A stretch of 64,000 nucleotides of DNA from NCBI RefSeq assembly GCF_000419525.1, contig NZ_ATTE01000001.1, positions 1,674,001-1,738,000 on the forward strand. Reading direction: 5' to 3'. A program made the translations under genes and the position numbers. The number at the start of each line of letters is the position of its first letter. The stretch's first letter is position 1. The stretch is from Leucothrix mucor DSM 2157 (GTDB lineage: Bacteria > Pseudomonadota > Gammaproteobacteria > Thiotrichales > Thiotrichaceae). Below, in pieces: positions 45,085-53,945 of this stretch. The notes beneath the pieces are model-generated. The model saw only the letters and a program-made list of their open reading frames with translations, was not told the origin of the DNA and did no database searches.

Positions 45085-45119
45085 ATAACGCGGCACCTCA
45101 CTCGATGGTATCGCGTTAT
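45085..45119 (+). other. Hairpin in the 5' region of the cysteine dioxygenase-like gene
   Basis: ATAACGCG (45085-45092) pairs with CGCGTTAT (45112-45119) around a 19-base loop, ending 26 bases before the ATG at 45145. It could be a weak terminator or a translational control element; no evidence favours either. Confidence 0.3.
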
Positions 45120-45144
45120 TGCTGTCTATCTTTTGAGGGAATCT

Positions 45145-45741
45145 ATGTCAAATATCCAACGTTTTCGGCACTTCATTCAGGACTTCACTCGCCTAATTGA
45201 TGGCGCTGAGGGTAACGAGCCACAGATTCTAGCCACTGGAAAACCCTTGCTAGTCGACCTGATTAACCACGATGATTGGTTACCGTCCCGATTCTCTCAA
45301 CCCGACCGCAATACCTATCAGCAGTTTTTATTGCACTGCGACCCGCTGGAACGTTTTTCAGTGGCCAGCTTTGTCTGGGGGCCGGGCCAAACCACGCCAA
45401 TACATGATCATACCGTGTGGGGCATGGTTGGCGTAATGCGTGGCGGTGAACGTTGCGAAGAGTTTAGCCACGATAGCGAAACCGGCGCATTGCAGTGTAC
45501 CGCTCAGCATGAGCTAGGCGTTGGTGATGTGGATTTAGTCTCACCTACCATCGGTGATGTGCATCGGGTAAGTAATGCCTTGAGCGATCAGGTCTCGGTT
45601 AGTATTCACATTTATGGCGCTAATATCGGCGCAGTCAAACGTCATACTTTTGATGAAGCCAGCGGTAAGGCCAACACCTTTATCTCCGGTTACAGCAATA
45701 ATGTCATGCCCAATCTTTGGGACCGCTCGCTGGAGGCTTAA
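45145..45741 (+). CDS. Cysteine dioxygenase-family cupin
   Basis: 198 residues from ATG 45145 with GAGGGA before it; the longer frame to 45055 is rejected. The cupin metal site is PIHDHTVWGMVGVMRGGERCEEF, with a second His in VSPTIGDVHRVSNAL. This is the cysteine dioxygenase/3-mercaptopropionate dioxygenase family: Fe(II)-dependent oxidation of a thiol to a sulfinate. The thiol substrate is not resolved. Confidence 0.9.
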   Translation: MSNIQRFRHFIQDFTRLIDGAEGNEPQILATGKPLLVDLINHDDWLPSRFSQPDRNTYQQFLLHCDPLERFSVASFVWGPGQTTPIHDHTVWGMVGVMRGGERCEEFSHDSETGALQCTAQHELGVGDVDLVSPTIGDVHRVSNALSDQVSVSIHIYGANIGAVKRHTFDEASGKANTFISGYSNNVMPNLWDRSLEA

Positions 45742-45786
45742 GCCTTCGGCAATACCTCAACCCCGATCACATTCTCAGGAATCCCC

Positions 45787-46947
45787 ATGTCTGAATCAAC
45801 CGAGCGCCTACGGGTGCTCACGGCGGGTATACTCAGCCTTATTTTACTAGTGGGGATTGCCCGCTTTGCCTATACGCCGCTATTACCGATTATGCAGCAG
45901 GAAGCAGGATTAGGTATTTACGATGCCGGTCTGCTGGCTACCATCAATTACATCGGTTATCTGTGTGGCGCGATTATCGCCTCACAAATTAGCAGCATGA
46001 TTTTAAAAGATAAGCTGTATCGATTAGGGCTGGTGGTCGCGGTACTAACGACCATTGGCATGGGCTTAACCACTAATGTTTGGCTTTGGTCGGCGCTGCG
46101 TTTTTTGGCGGGATTAAGCAGTGCGGCAGGCTTGTTGCTGGCTTCTGCCTTGATTATGAACTGGCTCATTCGCAATGATCATCGCAGCGAACTGGGTATC
46201 CACTTTTCGGGCTTAGGGTTAGGGATTGCCTTTGCTGCGATTGCTGTTGAAATCCTCCATCGTTATTTTGACTGGGATCAGCAGTGGTTTATTTTAAGCG
46301 CCATTGGTGTGCTGATTTTGATTCCAGCATGGCGTTGGCTGCCACCACCAGATACCAGCGCGGTAACCCGTAGCGGCAGTGCCATGGTGGACAATCCGCC
46401 TGGTCCGGCCTTTATGCGCTTGTTTATGATTTCCTATTTTTGTGCGGGCATTGGTTATGTGGTGAGTGCGACCTTTATTGTCGCGATCGTCAATAAGCTG
46501 CCGGGGCTGGAAGGTAAGGGCGCTTGGACATTTATGGTACTGGGTTTAGCGGCGGCACCGGCTTGTATTATCTGGGATTTGATTGCACGGCGAATTGGCG
46601 ATATTGATGCGCTGATTCTGGCTGGCTTAATCCAGATTGTGGGGATTATGTTGCCGATACTGGTACCAGGGTTTGCCATGGCAATACTTGGTGCAGCGAT
46701 GTTTGGTGGCACGTTTATTGGGATCGTAAGCTTGGTGCTGACTATGGCTGGGCGCTATTACCCGACACGGCCTGCGAAGATGATGGGAAAAATGACTGTG
46801 TCGTATGGCTTGGCGCAGATTGTTGGACCTATGATTGTAGGGCTGATGGCGCAGCAGAGTGGGGATTATAGTAATGGTCTGTATCTGGCGGCTGGGGCGA
46901 TGGTGGTTTCGGTGTTGGTGATGGTGCCATTGCGGAAGATGGCTTGA
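45787..46947 (+). CDS. YbfB/YjiJ-family MFS transporter
   Basis: 386 residues, twelve hydrophobic segments. The start reads LLVGIARFAYTPLLPIMQQEAGL, and GYLCGAIIASQIS and LMAQQSGDYSNGLYLAAG are typical of the YbfB/YjiJ group. Inner-membrane transporter, substrate unknown. AGGA precedes the ATG, and the gene follows the cupin gene by 45 bases. A strong bidirectional terminator lies 95 bases after its stop. Confidence 0.92.
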   Translation: MSESTERLRVLTAGILSLILLVGIARFAYTPLLPIMQQEAGLGIYDAGLLATINYIGYLCGAIIASQISSMILKDKLYRLGLVVAVLTTIGMGLTTNVWLWSALRFLAGLSSAAGLLLASALIMNWLIRNDHRSELGIHFSGLGLGIAFAAIAVEILHRYFDWDQQWFILSAIGVLILIPAWRWLPPPDTSAVTRSGSAMVDNPPGPAFMRLFMISYFCAGIGYVVSATFIVAIVNKLPGLEGKGAWTFMVLGLAAAPACIIWDLIARRIGDIDALILAGLIQIVGIMLPILVPGFAMAILGAAMFGGTFIGIVSLVLTMAGRYYPTRPAKMMGKMTVSYGLAQIVGPMIVGLMAQQSGDYSNGLYLAAGAMVVSVLVMVPLRKMA

Positions 46948-47042
46948 GGTAGGGCAATATTGAAGACGTCACAATCGCAAACTCCAGAGCAACTGCCGAT
47001 GCGATGAGAGGTGCTTTAGTCTAAAGCAACAAACACCAAAAA

Positions 47043-47068
47043 AACGCCCGCTAAACTCAGCGGGCGTT
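47043..47068. terminator. Strong bidirectional Rho-independent terminator
   Basis: AACGCCCGCT (47043-47052) pairs with AGCGGGCGTT (47059-47068) around a 6-base loop. A T run follows on the + strand, and a run of A residues precedes it, giving T residues when read on the minus strand. It lies between the convergent MFS and nuclease genes. Confidence 0.92.
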
Positions 47069-47113
47069 TTTATTTTGGATAATCGCTTAACAAGCCATTA
47101 CCTGTTAACTAGC

Positions 47114-48958
47114 TTAGCTACGACGTAAGCGCACCAAAGCCAATCCAAATAACGAGAACAACATCCACAATGGCGAAATCGCACCACCACCACTCTTAGG
47201 CGTGATATTTAGCCCAACAATCACCGGATCATGATCTGAAGAGCGGTAAGCACTATCGCCATAATAGGAAGTCACTTCAGTATCCGCCTTGAAGTTAGTG
47301 TTGTAATCAAAGCCAATCGGCTCATCCGCATTGATATGCCACTCAGTTGTATCGCTGACTTTGCCGACCAGTGAAGCGCTGGCAAAGGCATAATCCAAGG
47401 TTCCCCATTCACCATCATAGACATACGATGAGGATTCACCGGCTTTAGCACCTAGGTCCACGTAGCCTGCATCTTTCAGGGCAGTGATTGGGTCTTCCAT
47501 TGCGTAGGAGTTGAAATCGCCCAGCAGTAGGATGTTTTGGTTGTCCATGCTACCCAGTTCAGTCAATAGCATTTCAACCGCACCTAAGCGAGTCAGGTTG
47601 CAGTTACCTTGACCATCATCCAGATCAGGATCACCAAGCTCATCACAATCTGAGCCTTTAGATTTCAGGTGATTAACCACCACGGTAAAGGCATCTTCAT
47701 CATCGCCATCTACGGCTTTAAAGCTTTGGATCAGGCTAGGGCGGTTCTTATCATCGTTATAATCAACCGATGAGTAGTCACCAAACGGAACCACTTTTGC
47801 AGGCTTATAAATTAGCGCTTGCTTGATGGCATCATCACCTAGCATGCCGGTCTTGATGTAGTCATAAGTATCGGTACCGACAATGCCATTTAGATTATCA
47901 ACCAATGTCGCGACGGCGGTATCATCAGCATTATTCTCGATTTCGATCAAGCCAAAAATATCGGCATTGATGGCCGACAGGGCGCTCATTAGCTTGGCAT
48001 TCTGACGCTCAAATTCCGCGTCATCATCCGCGCCTCGGCAGTTAGTATCGCCGTCGCCACAAATTTCTGAGCCTGCGGACTTGAGTGTTGTGAAGTAGTT
48101 AAGCACGTTAAAACCAGCGACTTTAAACTCACCACCAACAGACTCTGGTGTAGCTGAGCGCGCATTGGCTGCTTCGAAAACGACATCCGCTGCCGGAACG
48201 AGGGTGTAACTACCATAGCTATAATTCACAACACTCGTGAGGCCAGTTACGGTGTAGCCACCGCGAATGGGGTTGTCATAAGTCAAATCACCAAAGCCCG
48301 GATAGCTCACGGTAGGGTTCTGTGCATTACTGCCGTCATCCATTACCACCACATTTAACTCATTAGCGGCTTTTTGCAGATTAGCGTCATCACCCGGTGC
48401 AGCGACTTGAGTGGGGTTAGGTAGCTTGCCTGAAGATGATAATGACACCTGTCCATAACGCGCTAATGAGTACGTCTCCGTTACTGTCAACGCTTGCGGG
48501 AAGGTGATCAACATCCCCTCGTATTTTTCAAGGTCATCAGCTGCACTAAATGGCAGACTGACGTCTGTTGCGGCTACGGTTGCACCCGTTTCACACACTT
48601 CATAGCTACTCAGGCTTTTCAGCTGAGTCAGATCATAATACTCATCAACCACACCTTCGACCGCTACCACGTCGCCCACGGCCGGACTATTGTCGCGATC
48701 GTAAACGAACAAACCTTCCGAGCTGGCAGGGTCGCCATCTTCGTCGGCTAGCTCTTCCTGAATCATATAGCCGTTCAGAGCAGGCAGTACCTTAGTAACC
48801 ACCGCTTGCAGCGTCACAGTCTCATCGACCATGGACGAGTTTGCGCCAGTGCCTTGCACCTCAGAAATGACGTGAGTGGGTAAGTAACATTGGCCGAATG
48901 CAGTGCCGCTCAGTGTTAACAACGCTGGTGCGCAGTATAGAAAGGGTTTCAGCTTCAT
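47114..48958 (-). CDS. ExeM/NucH-family extracellular endonuclease with GlyGly-CTERM
   Basis: 614 residues. A signal peptide (about 1-22) is followed by an OB-fold-like region (residues 30-130), then an endonuclease/exonuclease/phosphatase domain with FNVLNYFTTL, IFGLIEIENN, VVVNHLKSKG, ILLLGDFNSY and SSDHDPVIVGL. The C-terminus is SGGGAISPLWMLFSLFGLALVRLRRS: a GlyGly-CTERM signal, hydrophobic helix and basic end, recognised by rhombosortase. The enzyme should be secreted and degrade extracellular DNA. Several acidic stretches and a cysteine-containing insert are normal for ExeM. Confidence 0.92.
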   Translation of the reverse strand: MKLKPFLYCAPALLTLSGTAFGQCYLPTHVISEVQGTGANSSMVDETVTLQAVVTKVLPALNGYMIQEELADEDGDPASSEGLFVYDRDNSPAVGDVVAVEGVVDEYYDLTQLKSLSSYEVCETGATVAATDVSLPFSAADDLEKYEGMLITFPQALTVTETYSLARYGQVSLSSSGKLPNPTQVAAPGDDANLQKAANELNVVVMDDGSNAQNPTVSYPGFGDLTYDNPIRGGYTVTGLTSVVNYSYGSYTLVPAADVVFEAANARSATPESVGGEFKVAGFNVLNYFTTLKSAGSEICGDGDTNCRGADDDAEFERQNAKLMSALSAINADIFGLIEIENNADDTAVATLVDNLNGIVGTDTYDYIKTGMLGDDAIKQALIYKPAKVVPFGDYSSVDYNDDKNRPSLIQSFKAVDGDDEDAFTVVVNHLKSKGSDCDELGDPDLDDGQGNCNLTRLGAVEMLLTELGSMDNQNILLLGDFNSYAMEDPITALKDAGYVDLGAKAGESSSYVYDGEWGTLDYAFASASLVGKVSDTTEWHINADEPIGFDYNTNFKADTEVTSYYGDSAYRSSDHDPVIVGLNITPKSGGGAISPLWMLFSLFGLALVRLRRS

Positions 48959-49221
48959 GCAGTATCCTTTTTATGTGATGGTAGGAGTGATCGCTATGGG
49001 CGCATAAATGCGCGAGAACGACGTAGCCTATGGGTTGAATGTTAAAGTTTTGTGTATCTGAAGCGTTTTTTCTTAGTTTGCGGATAACTTAGGGTTGGAA
49101 CGGGTGGATAAAATCTCAAACGCTTAGCTTTGATCGTATATTAATGTGCATGGATATGGCAAACACAAACCGTTAGTATTTAGACATTGATGATTTTCAC
49201 TAAATGATTGGGATTTTGATA
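48959..49221. other. Intergenic region upstream of the nuclease gene
   Basis: 263 bases. The promoter of the nuclease gene is expected at the left side. A small GCGCATAAATGCGC dyad is near 49001-49014. No further gene, repeat or clear regulatory site can be seen. Confidence 0.5.
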
Positions 49222-49323
49222 ATGTCTAAGATTGAAAACTGGTTTTGGAAGGCCGTTGCGGTGCTGACTGGATTGCTATTAATCGCACTGGGACTGTTTT
49301 CACTGTATGAGCTGGTTAGCTGA
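49222..49323 (+). CDS. Small single-span membrane protein (33 residues)
   Basis: ATG 49222 to TGA 49323 gives 33 residues: a short polar start (MSKIENWFW), one hydrophobic segment of about 20 residues (AVAVLTGLLLIALGLFSLY) and a short polar end. A purine-rich TTGGGA lies 12 bases upstream, a weak ribosome site. It is probably an inner-membrane peptide of unknown role; random occurrence cannot be excluded. Confidence 0.45.
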   Translation: MSKIENWFWKAVAVLTGLLLIALGLFSLYELVS

Positions 49324-49337
49324 CAAGCAAAAGCCCT

Positions 49338-49412
49338 GTGCATTGTCCACAGAAACTGTGGATAACAGTGTTAATAGCGAAATGACAACCACCGTAGAGC
49401 GAGTCAGAGCCT
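49338..49412. repeat. Interspersed repeat with inverted DnaA-box pair, copy 1
   Basis: Starts near TGTGCATTG and runs to GTCAGAGC. It contains TTGTCCACA (49343-49351) and, inverted, TGTGGATAA (49357-49365), the exact complement of the DnaA box TTATCCACA. A similar unit of about 75 bases lies at 50423-50498. The two flank the GNAT and VOC genes. Confidence 0.75.
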
Positions 49413-49460
49413 CGCCTCTAGCTAATTGATTATTAATTAATCAGTGTGTATATAAGTAAA

Positions 49461-50009
49461 ATGATGACCCAACCCATTCTAACTACGGCACGCCTCACAC
49501 TGCATCCTTTTACGCTGGAAGATGCGGCCATTATCACATTATTGGCGGGCGATAAGCGTGTGTCGGAGATGACGGCCAGCATTCCTCATCCGTACTCTAA
49601 AGACTTGGCTCTGCAGTGGATTGCCGGTCGCGAGCCCCAATGGCAATCCGGGCATTATGCTTACTACGCCATTACGTTAACCGACTCAGGCGACTTGATT
49701 GGTGCCGTCAGCCTTATGGAATCCGATGAGCCTAATCAACCGCAGCAAGCCGAGTTAGGCTATTGGATTGGCGTGCCATACTGGGGCAAGGGCTATGCGA
49801 CTGAAGCGGCGCAGGCGCTAATCAATTTTGGATTTGAGTCATTGGATTTTCAGCGCATTGTCGCACGTCACCTAAGCCGCAATCCGGCTTCTGGCAAAGT
49901 GCTCACCCGTTGCGGCTTTCAACATTTAAAGAAAACGGAAGGTAGCTGCGGCGAGAAGTTCGAAGCATTGGATTATTATGAGATGATAAAGCCTGATCCC
50001 ACCCACTAA
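49461..50009 (+). CDS. GNAT acetyltransferase (RimJ/RimL type)
   Basis: 182 residues from ATG 49461; a GTG 15 bases earlier is also open. TARLTLHPFTLEDAAII at the start and the acetyl-CoA pyrophosphate loop YWGKGYATEAAQALINFGF fit the RimJ/RimL branch that acetylates N-termini or small amines. The target is unknown. It lies between two DnaA-box repeats and 12 bases before the VOC gene. Confidence 0.9.
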   Translation: MMTQPILTTARLTLHPFTLEDAAIITLLAGDKRVSEMTASIPHPYSKDLALQWIAGREPQWQSGHYAYYAITLTDSGDLIGAVSLMESDEPNQPQQAELGYWIGVPYWGKGYATEAAQALINFGFESLDFQRIVARHLSRNPASGKVLTRCGFQHLKKTEGSCGEKFEALDYYEMIKPDPTH

Positions 50010-50021
50010 GCCGGAGCACTC

Positions 50022-50405
50022 ATGTTAAAAGGCATTCACCACGCAGCGATTATTTGTTCGGATTACACGCGCTCCAAACATTTTTACACGCAAGTGTTAG
50101 GGCTGGAAATCGCCGCTGAGAATTACCGAGAAGCACGCGACTCCTACAAGTTGGATTTACAATTACCCGATGGCACTCAGGTGGAGTTGTTCTCATTTAA
50201 TGGCTGCCCCGAGCGACCGAGTTACCCCGAAGCACAGGGCTTGCGGCATCTGGCGTTTGTGGTTGAGGATTTGGATAGGGTAGTTGCCCACCTTGAATCT
50301 CATGCCGTAGCAGTTGAGCCGATTCGGGTTGATGAATATACTGGTAAGCGCTTCACCTTTTTCAGCGATCCGGATAATCTGCCGCTTGAGCTGTACGAAC
50401 GCTAA
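50022..50405 (+). CDS. VOC-family protein (YaeR/glyoxalase-like)
   Basis: 127 residues with a vicinal oxygen chelate fold: GIHHAAIICSDYTRSKHFYTQVLGLE, then GLRHLAFVVEDLD and a terminal DPDNLPLELYER, which together hold the paired His/Glu metal ligands. It resembles E. coli YaeR. A lyase, dioxygenase or resistance function cannot be told apart. It forms a small operon with the GNAT gene. Confidence 0.9.
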   Translation: MLKGIHHAAIICSDYTRSKHFYTQVLGLEIAAENYREARDSYKLDLQLPDGTQVELFSFNGCPERPSYPEAQGLRHLAFVVEDLDRVVAHLESHAVAVEPIRVDEYTGKRFTFFSDPDNLPLELYER

Positions 50406-50422
50406 GGCCATAGTATTGCCTT

Positions 50423-50498
50423 ATGCACATTGTCCACAGAAACTGTGGATAAGATTGTTGATAGCAAAGTCATAAGCCGCACAGAGCGAGACAGAGCA
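50423..50498. repeat. Interspersed repeat with inverted DnaA-box pair, copy 2
   Basis: Contains TTGTCCACA (50430-50438) and inverted TGTGGATAA (50444-50452), as in copy 1 at 49338-49412, and continues with matching GTTGATAGC, AGAGCGAG and CAGAGC blocks. The centre is identical in both copies over at least 23 bases. Confidence 0.75.
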
Positions 50499-50609
50499 AC
50501 CGCTCAAGCGGATTGCTTAAAAAACAACCAGTAACTATTGCTGTAAAAAAATGGCCTCAGGCAGTATTATCCGCGCAACCTTATTTCACCCAAACCCGGC
50601 ACACATTCC

Positions 50610-51242
50610 ATGACTACAAACCTTCATATCATCGACCATCCTCTGATCCAACACAAACTGACGCTGATGCGTCGTCGCGAAACCTCCACTCGTACCTTCC
50701 GCCAATTAGTCAACGAAATCGCTATGCTGCTGTGTTACGAAGTGACTCGCGATCTGCCGCTGACCACTGAGCTGATCAATACGCCTATGGAAGAAATGGA
50801 TGCACCGATTCTGGCTGGTAAGAAGCTGTGCTTCGTGTCAGTGCTGCGCGCGGGTAATGGCTTACTGGATGGCATGCTTAACCTGATCCCATCCGCACGT
50901 GTTGGCCATGTGGGCTTGTATCGCGACCACGATACACTGCAAGCGGTTGAGTATTACTACAAAGTACCAAGCGACATTGCTGACCGTTTGGTGATTGCCG
51001 TTGACCCAATGCTGGCAACTGCAAACTCTGCGATTGCCGCAGTACAACGCTTAAAAGATGGCGGCGCGAACAACATTCGTTTCTTATGCTTGCTGGCAGC
51101 TCCGGAAGGCGTTGAGGCATTTAATAAAGCGCATCCTGATGTGCCGTTATACACGGCAGCGGTTGATCGCCAGTTAAACGAAGCAGGTTACATCCTGCCA
51201 GGTTTAGGCGATGCGGGTGACCGTATTTTTGGTACTAAATAA
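50610..51242 (+). CDS. upp: Uracil phosphoribosyltransferase
   Basis: 210 residues. Converts uracil and PRPP to UMP in pyrimidine salvage. [37 protein letters not shown], the PRPP loop [22 protein letters not shown] and the C-terminal [10 protein letters not shown] are diagnostic. The gene is followed by two hairpins. Confidence 0.97.
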   Translation: MTTNLHIIDHPLIQHKLTLMRRRETSTRTFRQLVNEIAMLLCYEVTRDLPLTTELINTPMEEMDAPILAGKKLCFVSVLRAGNGLLDGMLNLIPSARVGHVGLYRDHDTLQAVEYYYKVPSDIADRLVIAVDPMLATANSAIAAVQRLKDGGANNIRFLCLLAAPEGVEAFNKAHPDVPLYTAAVDRQLNEAGYILPGLGDAGDRIFGTK

Positions 51243-51260
51243 GTCACCGAAGCCTAAGCC

Positions 51261-51280
51261 ATCATTGATTACTCAATGAT
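51261..51280. terminator. Small hairpin after upp
   Basis: ATCATTGA (51261-51268) pairs with TCAATGAT (51273-51280) around a 4-base loop, directly before the larger hairpin at 51282-51322. Weak and AT-rich. Confidence 0.4.
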
Positions 51281-51281
51281 A

Positions 51282-51322
51282 CACAGCGCCCTGATCGAAT
51301 GTATTTTGATCAGGGCGCTGTG
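51282..51322. terminator. Hairpin terminator between upp and cbpM
   Basis: CACAGCGCCCTGATC (51282-51296) pairs perfectly with GATCAGGGCGCTGTG (51308-51322) over 15 bases around an 11-base loop, between the convergent upp (+) and cbpM (-) genes. It has no long T tract but the stem is strong. Confidence 0.7.
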
Positions 51323-51327
51323 GATTA

Positions 51328-51648
51328 CTAGCCTTCAATAAACCGCTCTAACTGCAAACGGTAAGCTGCGTTTTCACGCTCCAAGGCTTCTTTTTGCTGC
51401 ATCAGATCAATCATCATTGATACGGCAACCCAATCGATTTCAAAGTCATTGGCTAAACGTGCTGCCTTTTTGATGACAGGTACGGCACTGGCTTCAAACA
51501 CCCAGTCCGCAGCCAACTCACCCTGAATCGGCGTGACGATATCATGACTGACGATTTCAACGATCACGTCATGTTCCAGACGCTCCAGATTGCACAATTC
51601 GGCAAACGAGATATGTAGTATGGTGGCACTCATTTCGTATTCCTCCAA
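51328..51648 (-). CDS. cbpM: Chaperone modulator CbpM
   Basis: 106 residues, with [14 protein letters not shown] and [36 protein letters not shown]; the C-terminus is a coiled-coil. CbpM binds the J-domain of CbpA and inhibits its DnaK co-chaperone and DNA-binding action. Its start overlaps the end of cbpA by 19 bases, the standard pairing. Confidence 0.93.
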   Translation of the reverse strand: MEEYEMSATILHISFAELCNLERLEHDVIVEIVSHDIVTPIQGELAADWVFEASAVPVIKKAARLANDFEIDWVAVSMMIDLMQQKEALERENAAYRLQLERFIEG

Positions 51649-52574
51649 TCTGCTCTGGGGTCAAACTCGGCACTCTCTGCAAGTTGCGCCCACAGCTTCT
51701 GAGCCTCCTCATTGCTGTCGGCTGGCATCACAACTTTGACCACCGCATACAAATCACCGGTTTCTTTTTTACCTTGTAAGCCTTTTCCTTTAATGCGCAT
51801 CTTCTTACCGGCTTGCGTATTGGGTGGAATGGTCAGGCTGATTTTACCGGTGAGGGTAGGTAGCGTGACCTTAGTGCCCAGCGCGGCTTCCCACGGTGCC
51901 AGTGGCACAGTAATCGTGAGGTTGTGCCCCTGAACATCAAACAAAGGATGCGGAACCAAGCGCACATGCAGGTACAAATCACCCGCCTCGCCACCGCCAA
52001 AGCTCGGTACTCCCTGACCTTTTAAACGAATGCGCTCGCCATCAACCAAGCCTTTAGGAATAGTGACCTTGAGCTGCTTTTTGACCTGCGTGACTTGGCC
52101 ATTTTCCATCTTGGGAATCGTGTATTCGATCGTGCGCTGTTGATCGCCGATAGTCTCTTCTAGAAAGACTGGCAACTCAATTTCGGCATCTTCGCCGCGC
52201 ATTGGTCTACGCGTATGGCCGCCTGCACCTGCAGGGCCACCGCCACCAAAGATCGAATTAAAGAAGTCAGAAAAGTCTTCAGAAGACTGACCGCCAGATT
52301 CAAAACCACCGCTACGTTGCCAATCCGGTGGTGGCTTAAATCCTCCACCTGGCTGACCGCCGTATTTGCGAAGCTCATCAAACTCTGCGCGCAGTTTCTC
52401 ATCTTTCAGAACGGCGTAGGCTTCGGCGACTTCCTTGAACTTCTCGCCCGCACCTTCCTCAGGATTGACATCCGGATGGTATTTGCGGGCCAGCTTGCGG
52501 TAAGCCGTTTTGATGGCTTTAGCATCCGCCTCAGGCTCCACGCCCAGTATTTTGTAGTAATCCTTAAAGTCCAT
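51630..52574 (-). CDS. cbpA: Curved DNA-binding protein CbpA (DnaJ-type co-chaperone)
   Basis: 314 residues. J-domain at 1-70 with HPD in KYHPDVN, a Gly/Phe-rich linker (around 75-130: [29 protein letters not shown]) and two substrate-binding beta domains, with no zinc finger, as in CbpA. It stimulates DnaK and binds curved DNA. It is co-transcribed with cbpM. Confidence 0.95.
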   Translation of the reverse strand: MDFKDYYKILGVEPEADAKAIKTAYRKLARKYHPDVNPEEGAGEKFKEVAEAYAVLKDEKLRAEFDELRKYGGQPGGGFKPPPDWQRSGGFESGGQSSEDFSDFFNSIFGGGGPAGAGGHTRRPMRGEDAEIELPVFLEETIGDQQRTIEYTIPKMENGQVTQVKKQLKVTIPKGLVDGERIRLKGQGVPSFGGGEAGDLYLHVRLVPHPLFDVQGHNLTITVPLAPWEAALGTKVTLPTLTGKISLTIPPNTQAGKKMRIKGKGLQGKKETGDLYAVVKVVMPADSNEEAQKLWAQLAESAEFDPRADWRNTK

Positions 52575-52644
52575 ACGTACCTTCGGGTAAGTGAATGAAA
52601 CACGGTTATTACTATGCGCTTAAAAGGGTGGGTAGGTTATGATT

Positions 52645-53220
52645 TTAATCAAGTTGTTTAAGGAAAATGCGCATGTCTTCGTTATCAACTCGCTGGTAAA
52701 TCTCCTCGACAGCTAAGGTGGCTTTAATAGACTCAAACGTGATCTCTTGTCCGGGGTAATAATACTCCGAACGCCAGTCTAAACGGCGACGCTGTACTTC
52801 AATTTCAGCGACATCCTGCTCAATTAGCACATATTCCTGAACACTGGGTAAGTCTAGGTATTCGGCTCGCTTTTCAGTTTTATCCGCACGACGGGTACTG
52901 CGTGACAGAACTTCAACAATCAGAATTGGAGACTCCCGAACATGCTCATCATCGGATGTATCGCTATCACAGATAATTTGTAAGTCGGGGTAGCGATAGC
53001 GGTTTTCTTGAGTCTTCAGCAACATATCGCCACCGACCGGAAAACAGGGCTGGCCGCGTAACTCATTCCATAACAAGCCATACAGATTGCCAGTAATGAG
53101 ATTGTGCCAGAGGCTTGCTCCGGCCATTGCAAATACCTGACCTTCAACAAACTCATGCTTAACTTCACTCTCACGCTCGCCAGAGAGGTAGTCTGCGACG
53201 GAGATGTCATTAGTTTTCAA
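52645..53220 (-). CDS. Uma2-family putative endonuclease
   Basis: 191 residues of the Uma2/PD-(D/E)XK type: SVADYLSGERESEVKHEFVEGQVFAMAGAS, YRYPDLQIICD with the first acidic residue, and PILIVEVLSRSTRRADKTEK with the ExK-like motif. The family is abundant in cyanobacteria and scattered elsewhere; its biology is unknown. It lies near the toxin-antitoxin pair with no gene coupling. Confidence 0.9.
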   Translation of the reverse strand: MKTNDISVADYLSGERESEVKHEFVEGQVFAMAGASLWHNLITGNLYGLLWNELRGQPCFPVGGDMLLKTQENRYRYPDLQIICDSDTSDDEHVRESPILIVEVLSRSTRRADKTEKRAEYLDLPSVQEYVLIEQDVAEIEVQRRRLDWRSEYYYPGQEITFESIKATLAVEEIYQRVDNEDMRIFLKQLD

Positions 53221-53265
53221 GTTTAAAGGCGATGCTGTATTAAGAACATTTTAATTGGCTGTTTT

Positions 53266-53496
53266 TTATGAAGAAGTGTCGCCGTAATGGTTCTGCAGTT
53301 TCTTCAACAACTCCAGCCCACGCTTTTTATCGCCACGACTGGCAAGCGCCTTAAAACGATTTTCCGCATCGAACTCGGTTAGCGCCATGATGGTGAACTC
53401 TTCGTACAGCTTGTTGATACTGATCTTGCGAGACGCAGCCAAAGATTTAACCCGCTGATGGGTGTCTTCCGGCAGTCTAACTGTAATCATACCCAT
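53266..53496 (-). CDS. Ribbon-helix-helix antitoxin-like protein
   Basis: 76 residues. The N-terminal MITVRLPEDTHQRVKSLAASRKISINKLYEEF is a ribbon-helix-helix DNA-binding fold; the C-terminal tail (LLKKLQNHYGDTSS) would neutralise the partner toxin. Its start overlaps the toxin stop by 10 bases, and it is the second gene, an order opposite to most type II pairs. Confidence 0.85.
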   Translation of the reverse strand: MGMITVRLPEDTHQRVKSLAASRKISINKLYEEFTIMALTEFDAENRFKALASRGDKKRGLELLKKLQNHYGDTSS

Positions 53497-53918
53497 GATG
53501 ACTCCTTAATAAATGTTTGGGGGGTAACGACTTTTAGCTCGTCGAATATTAACTCCCCACTTTTAAAATCACGCACATTGCTGGTAATGATGTATTTGGC
53601 TCCACCAGCGACCGCAAGTTCAATCAGATGATTATCACCTTCGTCTTTCAGGTTGGGACGCCAGCCGAAATAAATCTTGCACCATAGGCAGCAGGATAAA
53701 AAAGCTGATAGGAACTCCAAGCGTTCACTATCATCGAGTGGGCATTTCTGCATGATATCTTCACGGCTAATCACGTCTTGATATTCGTTGAATAGCGCAT
53801 CACCCATCAACGGCATGATTTTATCCTCCAAGCTAAGTGCTATCACCTGCCTTGCAGTACCCGCTTCTTTTCCCAATAAGGCTGCAGCCATAACATTGGT
53901 ATCAATGACAACTTTCAA
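53487..53918 (-). CDS. PIN-domain toxin-like ribonuclease
   Basis: 143 residues. The PIN fold has the first acidic site in VVIDTNVMAAALLG, a Glu in NEYQDVISRED and late Asp-rich DEGDNHLIELAVAGGAKYIITSNVRDF, the Mg2+-binding set of the COG1569 PIN group. It pairs with the downstream RHH protein; RNA cleavage is expected from the family. A palindrome 28 bases upstream may be the autoregulatory site. Confidence 0.88.
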   Translation of the reverse strand: MKVVIDTNVMAAALLGKEAGTARQVIALSLEDKIMPLMGDALFNEYQDVISREDIMQKCPLDDSERLEFLSAFLSCCLWCKIYFGWRPNLKDEGDNHLIELAVAGGAKYIITSNVRDFKSGELIFDELKVVTPQTFIKESSWV

Positions 53919-53945
53919 AGAACTTACTCCCCAATCTTGATATTA

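Noticed and set aside
45055-45144. N-terminal extension of the cysteine dioxygenase-like protein
   Set aside because: The cupin fits ATG 45145 with GAGGGA upstream, and the extra 30 residues cover a hairpin and look untranslated.
49338-50498. The DnaA boxes as a replication origin
   Set aside because: Only two inverted pairs over 1.1 kb, with no AT-rich unwinding region and no dnaA, dnaN, gidA or repA gene next to them.
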